Assembly (NCBI RefSeq): GCF_019931755.1
Contig: NZ_CP082918.1
Span: 3,018,001 to 3,082,000, forward strand
Direction of reading: 5' to 3'
Length of the DNA stretch: 64,000 bases
Source: Sutcliffiella horikoshii
GTDB taxonomy: Bacteria > Bacillota > Bacilli > Bacillales > Bacillaceae_I
Shown: piece after piece, positions 1-7,513 of the stretch
How positions within the stretch are numbered: position 1 is the first letter of the stretch
How the letters are laid out: each line of letters starts with the position of its first letter
Program-made: the position numbers and the translations under genes
The notes under the pieces: model-generated
What the model saw: the letters and a program-made list of their open reading frames with translations, nothing else
Databases searched by the model: none
What the model was told of the DNA's origin: nothing

Positions 1-479
1 TGGACATGCAATTTGATAACGGTTTCATGTTCCACCATGAGAACTTTTTTTGACAGCCTCGATTGAAGCCATTCCATCAATTCCTTGCCTGTTTGATCTC
101 CACCGGCATGTAGAATTCTTCGTTTGGAATGGGCACCTTCCATGCCAAGTGAGTATTCACCAAGACCGTCCCGATCAAATTGCATCCCATTTTGAATCAA
201 AGCTTGCAGCTCGCCTGGTCCACATTTTGTAAGCAATTCCACCGCATCTTCCTCGTTGTGATAACACCCGGCTGAAAGCGTGTCTTCATAATGCAATTGC
301 CAAGAATCTGTATGTTCGATGGCACAAGCAACTCCTCCTTGTGCAAGAAAAGAATTATTATCATTTTTGCTAGACTTTGTGAAAATAATCACATTCATAT
401 GTTCACTTAAATAATTTGCAGTCAACAAAGCGGATAGTCCACTTCCGACTACAATGACATCTCGCTGTATACTAGACAC
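1..479 (-). CDS. nadB: L-aspartate oxidase, N-terminal part (cut by window edge)
   Basis: NadB oxidises L-aspartate to iminoaspartate, the first step of de novo NAD synthesis, with FAD as cofactor. About 159 residues are visible; the C-terminal two thirds lie outside the window. The N-terminus carries the FAD dinucleotide-binding motif VVGSGLSALLTA, followed by SFLAQGGVA and HAGGDQTGKELM, typical of the family. The start is GTG at 479, chosen because an AGGAGG ribosome binding site (487-492) lies 7 bases upstream. It is divergent from nifS and shares a 133-bp control region with it. Confidence 0.93.
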   Translation of the reverse strand, partial: MSSIQRDVIVVGSGLSALLTANYLSEHMNVIIFTKSSKNDNNSFLAQGGVACAIEHTDSWQLHYEDTLSAGCYHNEEDAVELLTKCGPGELQALIQNGMQFDRDGLGEYSLGMEGAHSKRRILHAGGDQTGKELMEWLQSRLSKKVLMVEHETVIKLHV

Positions 480-496
480 AAAAAAACCTCCTGTGT

Positions 497-520
497 ATAT
501 AAGTGTCTTGACACCTATAT
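497..520. promoter_or_regulatory. Probable NiaR operator between nadB and nifS
   Basis: A near-perfect palindrome is centred on GTGTC-TT-GACAC with AT-rich arms (ATATA on both sides). It overlaps the -35 box of the nifS promoter and lies where the divergent nadB promoter would run. NiaR, a nicotinate-responsive repressor, is known to control nadB/nifS in Bacillus and is encoded two genes away. That this palindrome is its site is inference. Confidence 0.7.
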
Positions 521-537
521 TTACATATTTCTATACT
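508..537 (+). promoter_or_regulatory. SigA-type promoter of nifS-niaR
   Basis: A consensus -35 TTGACA (508-513) is followed after 18 bases by -10 TATACT (532-537). The -35 lies inside the palindromic operator, so repressor binding would block RNA polymerase. Confidence 0.7.
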
Positions 538-612
538 AATGACAAGAGATTTTTTACAAGAACGAGAGTTTGCTAGTTTTAGCAGTCTATTTAGGGGAAG
601 GAGTATTCAAAC

Positions 613-1755
613 ATGATATATCTCGATTACGCAGCTACTACCCCAATGAGCAATGAAGCCTTGGAGGCCTACCAGCATGTGGCACGCAATTATTATGGAA
701 ACAGCAGCAGTTTACACGACACCGGCACCACAGCATCTGATTTGTTAGAAACCTGCCGTGGCGAGCTTGCACGGATTATTTCAGGAAAAAAGGAAGGAAT
801 TTTTTTTACAAGCGGCGGAAGTGAAGCAAACTTACTGGCCATACGCACACTTTTGAAAGGATGCGGACATACAGGAAAACACATCATCACAACCGCAACA
901 GAGCATGCGTCCATTCATACACTATGCAAGACATTAGAGAAAGAAGGCTATGAGGTCACCTGGTTGCCCGTGGACTCCAATGGAATCATTGCACTTTCAC
1001 AATTAAAAGCAGCATTACGGGAGGACACTTGTCTTGTATCCATCCACCATGCCAATTCCGAAACGGGAATCTTGCAGCCGCTTGAAGCGATAGGCGCACT
1101 CCTAAAGGAGAAAAATATCCACTTTCATAGCGATTGTGTCCAGACATTTGGTAAAATACCAATAGACGTGGAGAAGCTCCACCTTACAAGCCTTTCAATA
1201 TCCTCCCATAAAATTTATGGACCAAAGGGTGTCGGAGCGCTATATATCGACCCAAAAGCAAATTGGAAATCCATTTATGAAGGAGCAAGTCACGAAAAAG
1301 GCATGCGTCCCGGTACAGTAGATGTCCCAGGAATCGCTTCTTTCCTGACTGCTGCCCAACAAATGGAGTCCTCCATGCATGATATAAAAGAAAAGTTTGA
1401 AACGATGCGCATCCATTTTCTGAGACTGATTCAGCAATCTTGGCTTCCAATTGAAGTGGAAGGAGAACAGGTTCAGGGACTGCCACATATTCTCGGCTTG
1501 AGACTATCCGGTGTCGAAGGACAGCACGTGATGCTGGAATGCAACCGAAAAGGTATTGCTATTTCTACAGGAAGCGCCTGTCAAATGGGATCCCAATCCC
1601 CTTCCAGGACAATGATTGCCACCGGAAAAACACCGGATGAAGCACGAGAATTCATTCGCATATCATTTGGAAAACACACCACCCTCAGAGATCTTGACCT
1701 TGCTGTAGAGGCTCTAAAGGAAATTATAGAAGAATGGATGAAAAGGAGCGGCTAA
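613..1755 (+). CDS. nifS: NifS-type cysteine desulfurase for NAD synthesis
   Basis: A PLP-dependent class V aminotransferase fold enzyme of 380 residues that removes sulfur from cysteine; in Bacillus this paralogue serves the Fe-S cluster of quinolinate synthase NadA. The PLP lysine is K200 in SSHKIYGPKGVG, the cofactor histidine is in SIHHANSETG, and the persulfide-forming cysteine is C323 in STGSACQMGS. The start is ATG after a GGGGAAGGAG site. It is divergent from nadB and 4 bases ahead of niaR, which fits a role in NAD synthesis rather than general Fe-S assembly. Confidence 0.92.
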   Translation: MIYLDYAATTPMSNEALEAYQHVARNYYGNSSSLHDTGTTASDLLETCRGELARIISGKKEGIFFTSGGSEANLLAIRTLLKGCGHTGKHIITTATEHASIHTLCKTLEKEGYEVTWLPVDSNGIIALSQLKAALREDTCLVSIHHANSETGILQPLEAIGALLKEKNIHFHSDCVQTFGKIPIDVEKLHLTSLSISSHKIYGPKGVGALYIDPKANWKSIYEGASHEKGMRPGTVDVPGIASFLTAAQQMESSMHDIKEKFETMRIHFLRLIQQSWLPIEVEGEQVQGLPHILGLRLSGVEGQHVMLECNRKGIAISTGSACQMGSQSPSRTMIATGKTPDEAREFIRISFGKHTTLRDLDLAVEALKEIIEEWMKRSG

Positions 1756-1759
1756 ACTT

Positions 1760-2296
1760 ATGACGCAAGAAAAGAAAGTACTAGGAGAAGAACGCAGAAA
1801 CCTCCTTTTGCACTGGCTGCAAACCGAAGATAAACCATTAACCGGCGGAGAGCTGGCAGGACGAACCAATGTAAGCAGACAAGTCATCGTCCAGGACATC
1901 TCCCTCTTAAAGGCAAAAAACGAACCGATTCTTGCAACAAGTCAAGGCTACGTTTACATGAAGCCGTTCGGCGAACAGGTAAAAAAAGAGCGAATCATCG
2001 TGTCCTTCCATGAGCCACACCGGACGAAGGAAGAACTGTATATTCTCGTGGATCACGGCGTGACAGTGAAAGACGTAAGGATCGAGCACCCTGTCTATGG
2101 CGATTTACATGCCTCTGTCATGGTGTCCAGCCGCGCGGAGGTGGACGCTTTTATTCGCAAAATAAAGCAAACTAATGCATCATACTTGTCGCAGTTGACC
2201 GATGGTACGCATTTGCATACGATTGAGGCGGATTCTGAGGAGAAGCTTGATGCAGCATGTGCGGCGTTGAAAGAAGCTGGGATGGTTGTGGAGTAG
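1760..2296 (+). CDS. niaR: Nicotinate-responsive transcriptional repressor NiaR
   Basis: The 178-residue protein has an N-terminal winged helix (about residues 10-60, with the recognition segment TNVSRQVIVQDISLLK) followed by a 3H domain with spaced histidines (EHPVYGDLH, DGTHLHTIEAD) that binds nicotinic acid in the family. It is the repressor of NAD synthesis and salvage genes in Bacillus (formerly YrxA). It is co-transcribed with nifS (4-bp gap). The palindrome at 497-520 is the likely target, giving negative feedback on its own operon. Confidence 0.9.
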   Translation: MTQEKKVLGEERRNLLLHWLQTEDKPLTGGELAGRTNVSRQVIVQDISLLKAKNEPILATSQGYVYMKPFGEQVKKERIIVSFHEPHRTKEELYILVDHGVTVKDVRIEHPVYGDLHASVMVSSRAEVDAFIRKIKQTNASYLSQLTDGTHLHTIEADSEEKLDAACAALKEAGMVVE

Positions 2297-2305
2297 GGTA
2301 GTGGT

Positions 2306-2810
2306 TTCGGAAGTTTGTTGAGACCAGTTCTCTACTACCGTTTGGAGGAGTGCGGGGGGGGGGTTCAGGCGTTGAGACCTCCTCTCTGTTACCGTTTGGC
2401 GAAGGGAGGGGTGAATTTGGGCTTAGAGACGGCCTCTCTGCTACCGTTTGGCGATGGACGAAAGATTTTCTGGCTTAGAGACACCCTCTCTGTTACCGTT
2501 TGGCGAAGAACGAGGGGAGTTCGGGCTTAGAGAGAGCTTTTCTGTTACCGTTTTACGGAGGACGAGGCGGTTTCGGGCTTAGAGTCAAGTTTAGAGTCAA
2601 GTCTATTAGACTTTTCAGCAATCTTCCACATCGCTTCGGGCGTATAGAGCCCTTCTATTAGACTTTTCAACAACCTTCCACTCCGCTTCGGGCGTATAGA
2701 ACGCCTCTATTAGACTTTTCAACAATCTTCCACATCGCTTCGGGCGTATAGAGCCCTTCTATTAGACTTTTCAACAACCTTCCGCTCCACTTCGGGCGTA
2801 TAGAACTCCC
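2306..2810. repeat. 52-bp-period tandem repeat array, two sub-families
   Basis: This fills most of the 593-bp gap between the convergent niaR and pheA. A TTCGGGC-like anchor recurs at 2306, 2364, 2416, 2468, 2520, 2572, 2635, 2687, 2739 and 2791: spacing is 52 except for 58 at a poly-G run and 63 where an 11-bp piece (TTTAGAGTCAA) is duplicated. Each anchor is followed by a small inverted repeat, AGAGA-N5-TCTCT in the left half and ATAGA-N5-TCTAT in the right half. The left half continues with GTTACCGTTTGGCGA, the right with TAGACTTTTCAACAA. The period is not a multiple of three, so it is not coding. Confidence 0.9.
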
Positions 2811-2889
2811 TTCTCACCCAAAAGACAAAAAACCCACCCAAAGATGTCCTTTACTTCTGCACCCCTGGACAGGTTACCTCAACATAACA

Positions 2890-3750
2890 CTACCTCAGCA
2901 AATAACTATTATATCTCCCCAACACTTTCACCGAACATCCCAATGCCTCAAGCTCCTCAATTGCCGGCGGGATCAACGGATGTTCCACTTCCTCATTAAT
3001 ATCAATAATGAAAAAATAATTACCTAAACCCGTTTTCATTGGGCGGGATTCGATTTTCGACAGGTTCAGTTTTCTCCATGCAAATACGGATAAAACTTGA
3101 TGAAGGGCACCGGATTGGTCAGTGGGAAGCGACACCATCAGGGTAGTCTTTTCACCAACATTATCGTAAACCTCGTTATGTAGCATCACCGTTTCATCAC
3201 GATGCAGAATAATAAATTTGGTGTGATTGTTGTCATAGTCGTGGATATTTTCCTGCAACACACTTAAGTTATATTCTTTAGCAGCAAGCGAATTTGCAAT
3301 GCAGGCTGCCTTTTGGGAAAGTCTGTGGTCTGAAATCAGTTTTGCGGCAGCTGCAGTGGAAGAAGTGGTTTCATAAACTGCGTTTGGATATTTCTTATGT
3401 AAAAATTTATGGCATTGGGCGATCGCATGGGAATGGGAATAGATCACTTCCAGCTCTCCGCCATTTTTTATATGATCAGGATGTACTAATAAATGCTGGC
3501 TGATTGGAATGGTCAGCTCCCCCACTATTGGCAAGGGACAATCGTGAATAAGGTAATCAAGCGTCACATTTACTGACCCCTCAATTGCGTTTTCAAGCGG
3601 GACGACCGCCATGTCGACTTTTCCCTCTAACACTGCATCCATGCATTCAGGAATGGTAGAAAATGCCTTTTTAAAAGACTCTGGAAAAAATTTTGTTACC
3701 GCCATGTCGGTAAAAGTTGCTTTCGGTCCTAAAAATCCAATTCTTGTCAT
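2890..3750 (-). CDS. pheA: Prephenate dehydratase
   Basis: Converts prephenate to phenylpyruvate in phenylalanine synthesis. It has 286 residues, the usual length for the monofunctional Bacillus enzyme. The N-terminal catalytic bilobe includes GFLGPKATFTD, VPLENAIEGSV and the TSSTAAA substrate motif. The C-terminal ACT domain has GALHQVL and the ESRP motif (SKIESRPMKT), the site of allosteric control by phenylalanine. It lies 56 bp downstream of pheB in the obg-pheB-pheA direction. Confidence 0.95.
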   Translation of the reverse strand: MTRIGFLGPKATFTDMAVTKFFPESFKKAFSTIPECMDAVLEGKVDMAVVPLENAIEGSVNVTLDYLIHDCPLPIVGELTIPISQHLLVHPDHIKNGGELEVIYSHSHAIAQCHKFLHKKYPNAVYETTSSTAAAAKLISDHRLSQKAACIANSLAAKEYNLSVLQENIHDYDNNHTKFIILHRDETVMLHNEVYDNVGEKTTLMVSLPTDQSGALHQVLSVFAWRKLNLSKIESRPMKTGLGNYFFIIDINEEVEHPLIPPAIEELEALGCSVKVLGRYNSYLLR

Positions 3751-3806
3751 GCTCTCTACTCCCCTATCTCCTCTATGCTTCCTTAGGGTTCCACTTGTTC
3801 TAAAAC

Positions 3807-4250
3807 TTAAGCGCCTGTCCCTAAGATCTCTACTTTATCTACAAATTCTAATCGCTTCAGCATCGAAAGTAAAGCGTTGATATCCCCTTTTAGCCCAGAC
3901 ATATCAAGCGAAAGGGTCACGTTTGCCTTCCCTTGCAACGGGATAGTCTGGTGAATGGTCAACACGTTGCAGCCGACCGTTGCAACTGTTGCAAGAAGTT
4001 GTGATAACGCTCCTGTTTGATCTTCCAGGTGAAAAAATAAAGTCATGATTTTTTCTTTTACCATCGTGTGAAACGGAAAAACGGTATCGCGATATTTGTA
4101 AAAGGCACTGCGGCTGAGGTCTACCTTTTGAACAGCTTCCGCAATAGAATCCACTTTCCCGCGTGCAAGCATTTCTTTTACTTCAATCGACTTTTTCATC
4201 GCTTCTGGCAGGACATCCTCCCGCACTAAAAAGAACTTCTCCTCTAACAT
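3807..4250 (-). CDS. pheB: ACT domain protein PheB
   Basis: A 147-residue protein with a short N-terminal helical part ([32 protein letters not shown], helix-turn-helix like) and a C-terminal ACT domain ([16 protein letters not shown]). It is the counterpart of B. subtilis PheB, historically annotated as a chorismate mutase although no chorismate mutase active site is visible. An amino-acid-sensing regulatory role is more likely; its exact function is unproven. Confidence 0.9.
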   Translation of the reverse strand: MLEEKFFLVREDVLPEAMKKSIEVKEMLARGKVDSIAEAVQKVDLSRSAFYKYRDTVFPFHTMVKEKIMTLFFHLEDQTGALSQLLATVATVGCNVLTIHQTIPLQGKANVTLSLDMSGLKGDINALLSMLKRLEFVDKVEILGTGA

Positions 4251-4285
4251 CGGATTTCTCTCCTTTTTTTCGTATATGTAAAGAA

Positions 4286-4311
4286 GAGAGGATAAAATGA
4301 ATTATCCCCTC
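4286..4311 (-). terminator. Hairpin between obg and pheB (possible weak terminator)
   Basis: A 10-bp stem with one mismatch (GAGAGGATAA / TTATCCCCTC) and a 6-base loop sits in the 69-bp gap after obg. The following T-tract is poor, so partial termination or mRNA stabilisation is as likely as full termination. Confidence 0.4.
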
Positions 4312-4319
4312 CGGCCAAT

Positions 4320-5603
4320 CTATTCAACAAATTCGAATTCGTATTTCAGTAGACGAACGATGTCGCCGTCTCTTGCACCGCGTTCGCGCAATGCCTCATC
4401 TACACCCAAACCACGTAGTTGACGCGCAAAACGCTTGATGGATTCTTCATGGTTGAAGTTAGTCATGATAAACAGTTTTTCAAGTTTTTCACCTGAAAGA
4501 ACAAATGCACCGTCTGGATCACGTGAAATCATGAATGGAAGTTCTTCTTTCTCATGCGTGTAAACAACACGTTGCTCGATTGCTTCCTCTTCATACAATG
4601 GATATTCTGGTGCTGTTTCAAGCTCGTCTGCCACTGCATATAAAAGATCACGAAGACCGCTGCGAGTTAGAGCAGAGATTGGGAACACCTTTACATCATC
4701 GCCAAGCTGCTGCTTGAATACTTCAAGGTTTTCCTCGGCATCAGGCATGTCCATTTTGTTTGCTACAACAAGTTGTGCACGCTCTGTCAGACGCATGTTG
4801 TATTCTTTCAACTCTTCGTTGATGGTCTTGTAATCCTCATAAGGATCGCGGCCTTCTAATCCGCCCATATCCACAACATGGATGATGACCCTTGTACGCT
4901 CGATGTGACGAAGGAATTGATGTCCCAGTCCCACACCTTCATGCGCACCTTGAATTAGACCTGGCAGATCGGCCATGACAAAGCTGCGGCCGTCTTCAGT
5001 TTCTACTACTCCAAGGTTAGGTACGATAGTCGTGAAATGGTATTCCGCGATTTTTGGTTTTGCTGCAGAAACAACGGAAAGAAGTGTTGATTTCCCTACA
5101 CTTGGGAATCCTACAAGTCCTACATCCGCAAGCACTTTCAACTCAAGCACAACATAGCGCTCTTGACCTGGTTCCCCGTTCTCCGCAACTTCCGGAGCCG
5201 GGTTTCGCGGTGTTGCAAAACGTGAGTTACCGCGACCTCCGCGGCCACCTTTTGCTACAACATATTGTTGGCCGTGCTCAGTTAAGTCAGCCAATGTTTC
5301 TTTCGTATCGTCGTCCATGACAACAGTTCCCGGTGGAACCTTGACAATCATGGCTTCAGAGTTTCTTCCGTGCTGGTTTTTGGACATTCCGTGTTCTCCA
5401 CGTGTCGCTTTAAAGTGACGTTTGTAACGGAAATCCATCAGTGTGCGCAAGCCTTCTTCTACTTGAAGAATAACGTCCGCTCCTTTTCCGCCATCACCGC
5501 CGGCTGGTCCACCATCCGGTACATATTTTTCACGACGAAAGGCAACCATTCCGTTCCCGCCGTCGCCACCTTTTACATAAATCTTGACCTGATCGACAAA
5601 CAT
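4320..5603 (-). CDS. obg: Obg GTPase
   Basis: An essential ribosome-associated GTPase of 427 residues, linked in Bacillus to 50S assembly, the general stress response and initiation of sporulation. The glycine-rich Obg fold spans about 1-158 ([21 protein letters not shown]). The G domain has the P-loop GFPSVGKS (165-172), DLPG (212-215) and NKMD (282-285). A C-terminal OCT domain follows. The start is ATG with GGAGT upstream. It lies directly downstream of spo0B as in other Bacillus. Confidence 0.97.
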   Translation of the reverse strand: MFVDQVKIYVKGGDGGNGMVAFRREKYVPDGGPAGGDGGKGADVILQVEEGLRTLMDFRYKRHFKATRGEHGMSKNQHGRNSEAMIVKVPPGTVVMDDDTKETLADLTEHGQQYVVAKGGRGGRGNSRFATPRNPAPEVAENGEPGQERYVVLELKVLADVGLVGFPSVGKSTLLSVVSAAKPKIAEYHFTTIVPNLGVVETEDGRSFVMADLPGLIQGAHEGVGLGHQFLRHIERTRVIIHVVDMGGLEGRDPYEDYKTINEELKEYNMRLTERAQLVVANKMDMPDAEENLEVFKQQLGDDVKVFPISALTRSGLRDLLYAVADELETAPEYPLYEEEAIEQRVVYTHEKEELPFMISRDPDGAFVLSGEKLEKLFIMTNFNHEESIKRFARQLRGLGVDEALRERGARDGDIVRLLKYEFEFVE

Positions 5604-5624
5604 TGATTATTCACTCCGATATGT

Positions 5625-5649
5625 CAAAAGGTATATAAAACACCTTTTG
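5625..5649 (-). promoter_or_regulatory. Hairpin just upstream of the obg ribosome binding site
   Basis: A perfect 8-bp inverted repeat (CAAAAGGT / ACCTTTTG, 9-base loop) sits between the spo0B stop and the obg ribosome binding site (GGAGT at 5613-5617). There is no U-tract, so it is more likely a processing or translational element than a terminator. Function is not known. Confidence 0.4.
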
Positions 5650-5659
5650 CGTTCATTTT

Positions 5660-6190
5660 TTATAGCTTGTAAGACACTTGGATAGAACTCTGTTCAGGAC
5701 TTATTTCTTGTCCAATCACTGAGAAACCATCCGGCTGTACTTGCAGCCACTCCGTTAAAAAGTTTGTATCTTCTAGTATTCCATTTATATCAAAAAAGAA
5801 ACGAATTTCTGCTTCTTCTATATGCAAACTTAAAAACAAATGGTTATCTGCTTTTTTGTTAACCGCTTTTTCCAGGTCGGTAAACAAAGAAGAAATCCAT
5901 TTGCACAATAGCTCATCCGCTTTTGACAGATTTACAGGCTCTCCGATTATCTCGTACTCCATCGAAAATAGTCTCGGCTCCCAATGGAAAGTAATCAGAT
6001 GTTCTGCAAATGCAGGGGCTTGTAAATTCGTCAAGTTGGATTCATGATTGGCTTCAAGCACAATCTCCTCTATCAAATTATTCACTCGCTCCAAACGTCC
6101 AAGCGACAAATTCGCCTTAATCAACTGAATCCGATTAAGCCAATCATGCCTCGAATGACGCAACACATCCAACGTCCCTCTATTTCTCAT
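5660..6190 (-). CDS. spo0B: Sporulation initiation phosphotransferase Spo0B
   Basis: Spo0B relays phosphate from Spo0F to Spo0A in the sporulation phosphorelay. The phospho-accepting histidine is H15 in HSRHDWLNRIQLIKANL, matching the B. subtilis H30 context. A helical hairpin dimerisation domain is followed by a degenerate histidine-kinase-like C-terminal domain. The protein is 176 residues, shorter at the N-terminus than B. subtilis Spo0B. The start is supported by AGGAG 9 bases upstream and an in-frame TAG just above it, so the short N-terminus is real unless there is a sequence error. Confidence 0.93.
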   Translation of the reverse strand: MRNRGTLDVLRHSRHDWLNRIQLIKANLSLGRLERVNNLIEEIVLEANHESNLTNLQAPAFAEHLITFHWEPRLFSMEYEIIGEPVNLSKADELLCKWISSLFTDLEKAVNKKADNHLFLSLHIEEAEIRFFFDINGILEDTNFLTEWLQVQPDGFSVIGQEISPEQSSIQVSYKL

Positions 6191-6268
6191 AATCCCGTAC
6201 TCCTAGTCCCAACTTTAATTCCAATACCTTCTTAACTATGTCGATTATAGCACAAAAAAAGAAGAAAA

Positions 6269-6322
6269 GGGGGTCAGACCCCTAAAGGATTTTAGACCTT
6301 TATGTCGAAGGGGGCTCAAAGC
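6269..6322. repeat. GGGTCAGACCC palindrome element, copy 1
   Basis: The segment begins with a GGGGGTCAGACCCC palindrome and continues to TATGTCGAAGGGGG about 35 bases later. A second, roughly three-quarters identical copy lies at 49900-49954 in the same orientation. It resembles REP-type dispersed intergenic elements. It lies between spo0B and the rpmA terminator. Confidence 0.65.
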
Positions 6323-6354
6323 GCTGCATATAAATCGCTTATAATCACTTGCAT

Positions 6355-6388
6355 TAAAAAAACTCTAACCTAAACATAGGCTAGAGTT
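6355..6388 (-). terminator. Terminator after rpmA
   Basis: A 12-bp stem with one wobble pair (AACTCTAACCTA / TAGGCTAGAGTT, 4-base loop) is followed on the minus strand by a T-tract at 6355-6360. It would end the rplU-prp-rpmA transcript, leaving spo0B-obg with a promoter of their own in the 207-bp gap. Confidence 0.75.
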
Positions 6389-6397
6389 CCTTTGGAA

Positions 6398-6688
6398 TTA
6401 TGCTTCTTGAGCAACAGGATATACGCTAACTTGTTTGCGGTCACGGCCTAGGCGCTCGAAACGAACGATTCCGTCAACCTTCGCGAACAATGTATCGTCG
6501 CCACCACGTCCAACGTTTGCTCCTGGGTAAATTTTAGTACCGCGTTGACGGTATAAAATAGAACCACCAGAAACTTGTTGACCGTCTGCACGCTTAGCGC
6601 CAAGACGCTTGGACTGAGAGTCACGACCGTTTTTAGTACTACCTACTCCCTTTTTGGAAGCAAAGAACTGAAGATCTAATCTTAACAT
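6398..6688 (-). CDS. rpmA: 50S ribosomal protein L27
   Basis: L27 lies near the peptidyl-transferase centre. The N-terminus [16 protein letters not shown] carries the Firmicutes extension, cleaved after FFA by the Prp protease encoded just upstream. The start was set at ATG 6688 because the AGGAGG site (6697-6702) lies 8 bases upstream; a start three codons earlier would overlap that site. The conserved core ([27 protein letters not shown]) is intact. Confidence 0.96.
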   Translation of the reverse strand: MLRLDLQFFASKKGVGSTKNGRDSQSKRLGAKRADGQQVSGGSILYRQRGTKIYPGANVGRGGDDTLFAKVDGIVRFERLGRDRKQVSVYPVAQEA

Positions 6689-6700
6689 GTATTCCACCTC

Positions 6701-7027
6701 CTACTTAGAAATGGTTATATAATTTCCATAGTCACGTTCAATCGTCTCTAAAGACACAACCATACCTTCTAGCAACAGTTGCACTTTCTCATGTGTCGAC
6801 TCATCCAAGTTGGATGGGACCGAACATTTTAAAAATCCATCTGCCCCTTGCTCAATATCAGGAGTGACCTGACATAATGACATGACCGCGTTCACCGCAC
6901 CGAAAGATACGGCCGAAACACCGGCACACACAATGTCTGCACCCTTTTTGGCAAAGTTAGCATGTCCAGTTATGGTAAACGATTGGATCAGCTTGTAATC
7001 GTCTCGTTTAATTGTAACTTTAATCAT
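6701..7027 (-). CDS. prp: Ribosomal-processing cysteine protease Prp
   Basis: Prp (YsxB in Bacillus) is the cysteine protease that removes the N-terminal extension of L27, an essential maturation step in Firmicutes. The catalytic pair is visible as H22 (TGHANFAKKG) and C34 (DIVCAGVSAV), the same positions reported for the staphylococcal enzyme. It has 108 residues and sits between rplU and rpmA, next to its substrate gene. Confidence 0.93.
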   Translation of the reverse strand: MIKVTIKRDDYKLIQSFTITGHANFAKKGADIVCAGVSAVSFGAVNAVMSLCQVTPDIEQGADGFLKCSVPSNLDESTHEKVQLLLEGMVVSLETIERDYGNYITISK

Positions 7028-7042
7028 CCGATCACCTTTAAA

Positions 7043-7351
7043 TTACAGGTTGATTGCATCAACAGTAACTTTTGTGTAAGGTTGACGATGACCTTGTTTT
7101 TTACGGTAGTTTTTCTTCGCTTTGTACTTGAATACAGTAAGCTTCTTCGCACGACCTTGTTTTTCAACTTTAGCCGTTACAGTTGCTCCCGCTACTAGTG
7201 GGCTACCAACTTTAACATCGTCGCCACCAACGAAAAGAACCTTGTCGAAAGTTACTACATCTCCAGCAGCACCATCAAGTTTTTCGATGTAGATCGTTTG
7301 ACCTGCTTCAACCTTGATTTGTTTACCACCTGTTTCAATAATTGCGTACAT
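7043..7351 (-). CDS. rplU: 50S ribosomal protein L21
   Basis: A 102-residue 23S-rRNA-binding ribosomal protein. It has the typical start [15 protein letters not shown] and the basic C-terminal block [19 protein letters not shown]. The start was chosen at ATG 7351, 9 bases from AGGAGG (7361-7366), rather than an in-frame start six codons upstream that would include the ribosome binding site. First gene of the rplU-prp-rpmA operon. Confidence 0.96.
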   Translation of the reverse strand: MYAIIETGGKQIKVEAGQTIYIEKLDGAAGDVVTFDKVLFVGGDDVKVGSPLVAGATVTAKVEKQGRAKKLTVFKYKAKKNYRKKQGHRQPYTKVTVDAINL

Positions 7352-7366
7352 TCTCTTGCACCTCCT

Positions 7367-7475
7367 CAATAGACTCAGACTCGCCAGTATCAGGTATATG
7401 TAACGAATTCACGCCCATATTTCACGGAACCTGGACTGCGCGGTTGTAGCACGGGTGCTACAAACTAACAAAGAA
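7367..7475 (-). ncRNA. Probable L21 leader (autoregulatory 5' UTR of rplU)
   Basis: The rplU transcript has a leader of about 120 bases between its promoter and AGGAGG. It starts with a strong hairpin (7444-7463: TTGTAGCAC / GTGCTACAA with a two-base CC loop). Firmicutes rplU operons usually carry an L21 leader RNA thought to bind L21; position and length match, but I matched it by context, not by a covariance model. Confidence 0.55.
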
Positions 7476-7476
7476 C

Positions 7477-7506
7477 ATCTTAGCATATTCCAAACCCTTA
7501 TGTCAA
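7477..7506 (-). promoter_or_regulatory. Strong SigA promoter of rplU-prp-rpmA
   Basis: Consensus -35 TTGACA (7501-7506), 18-base spacer, and an extended -10 TGCTAAGAT (TAAGAT at 7477-7482). It lies at the 3' end of rng, giving the ribosomal protein operon its own start. Confidence 0.75.
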
Positions 7507-7513
7507 TAAGGTT

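Noticed and set aside
2315-2530. 71-residue open frame after niaR
   Set aside because: It runs through the 52-bp tandem array, has a skewed composition and no ribosome binding site; the period shifts frame at each unit.
2306-2810. CRISPR array in the 52-bp repeat
   Set aside because: Whole units are repeated, including what would be spacers, and there are no cas genes.
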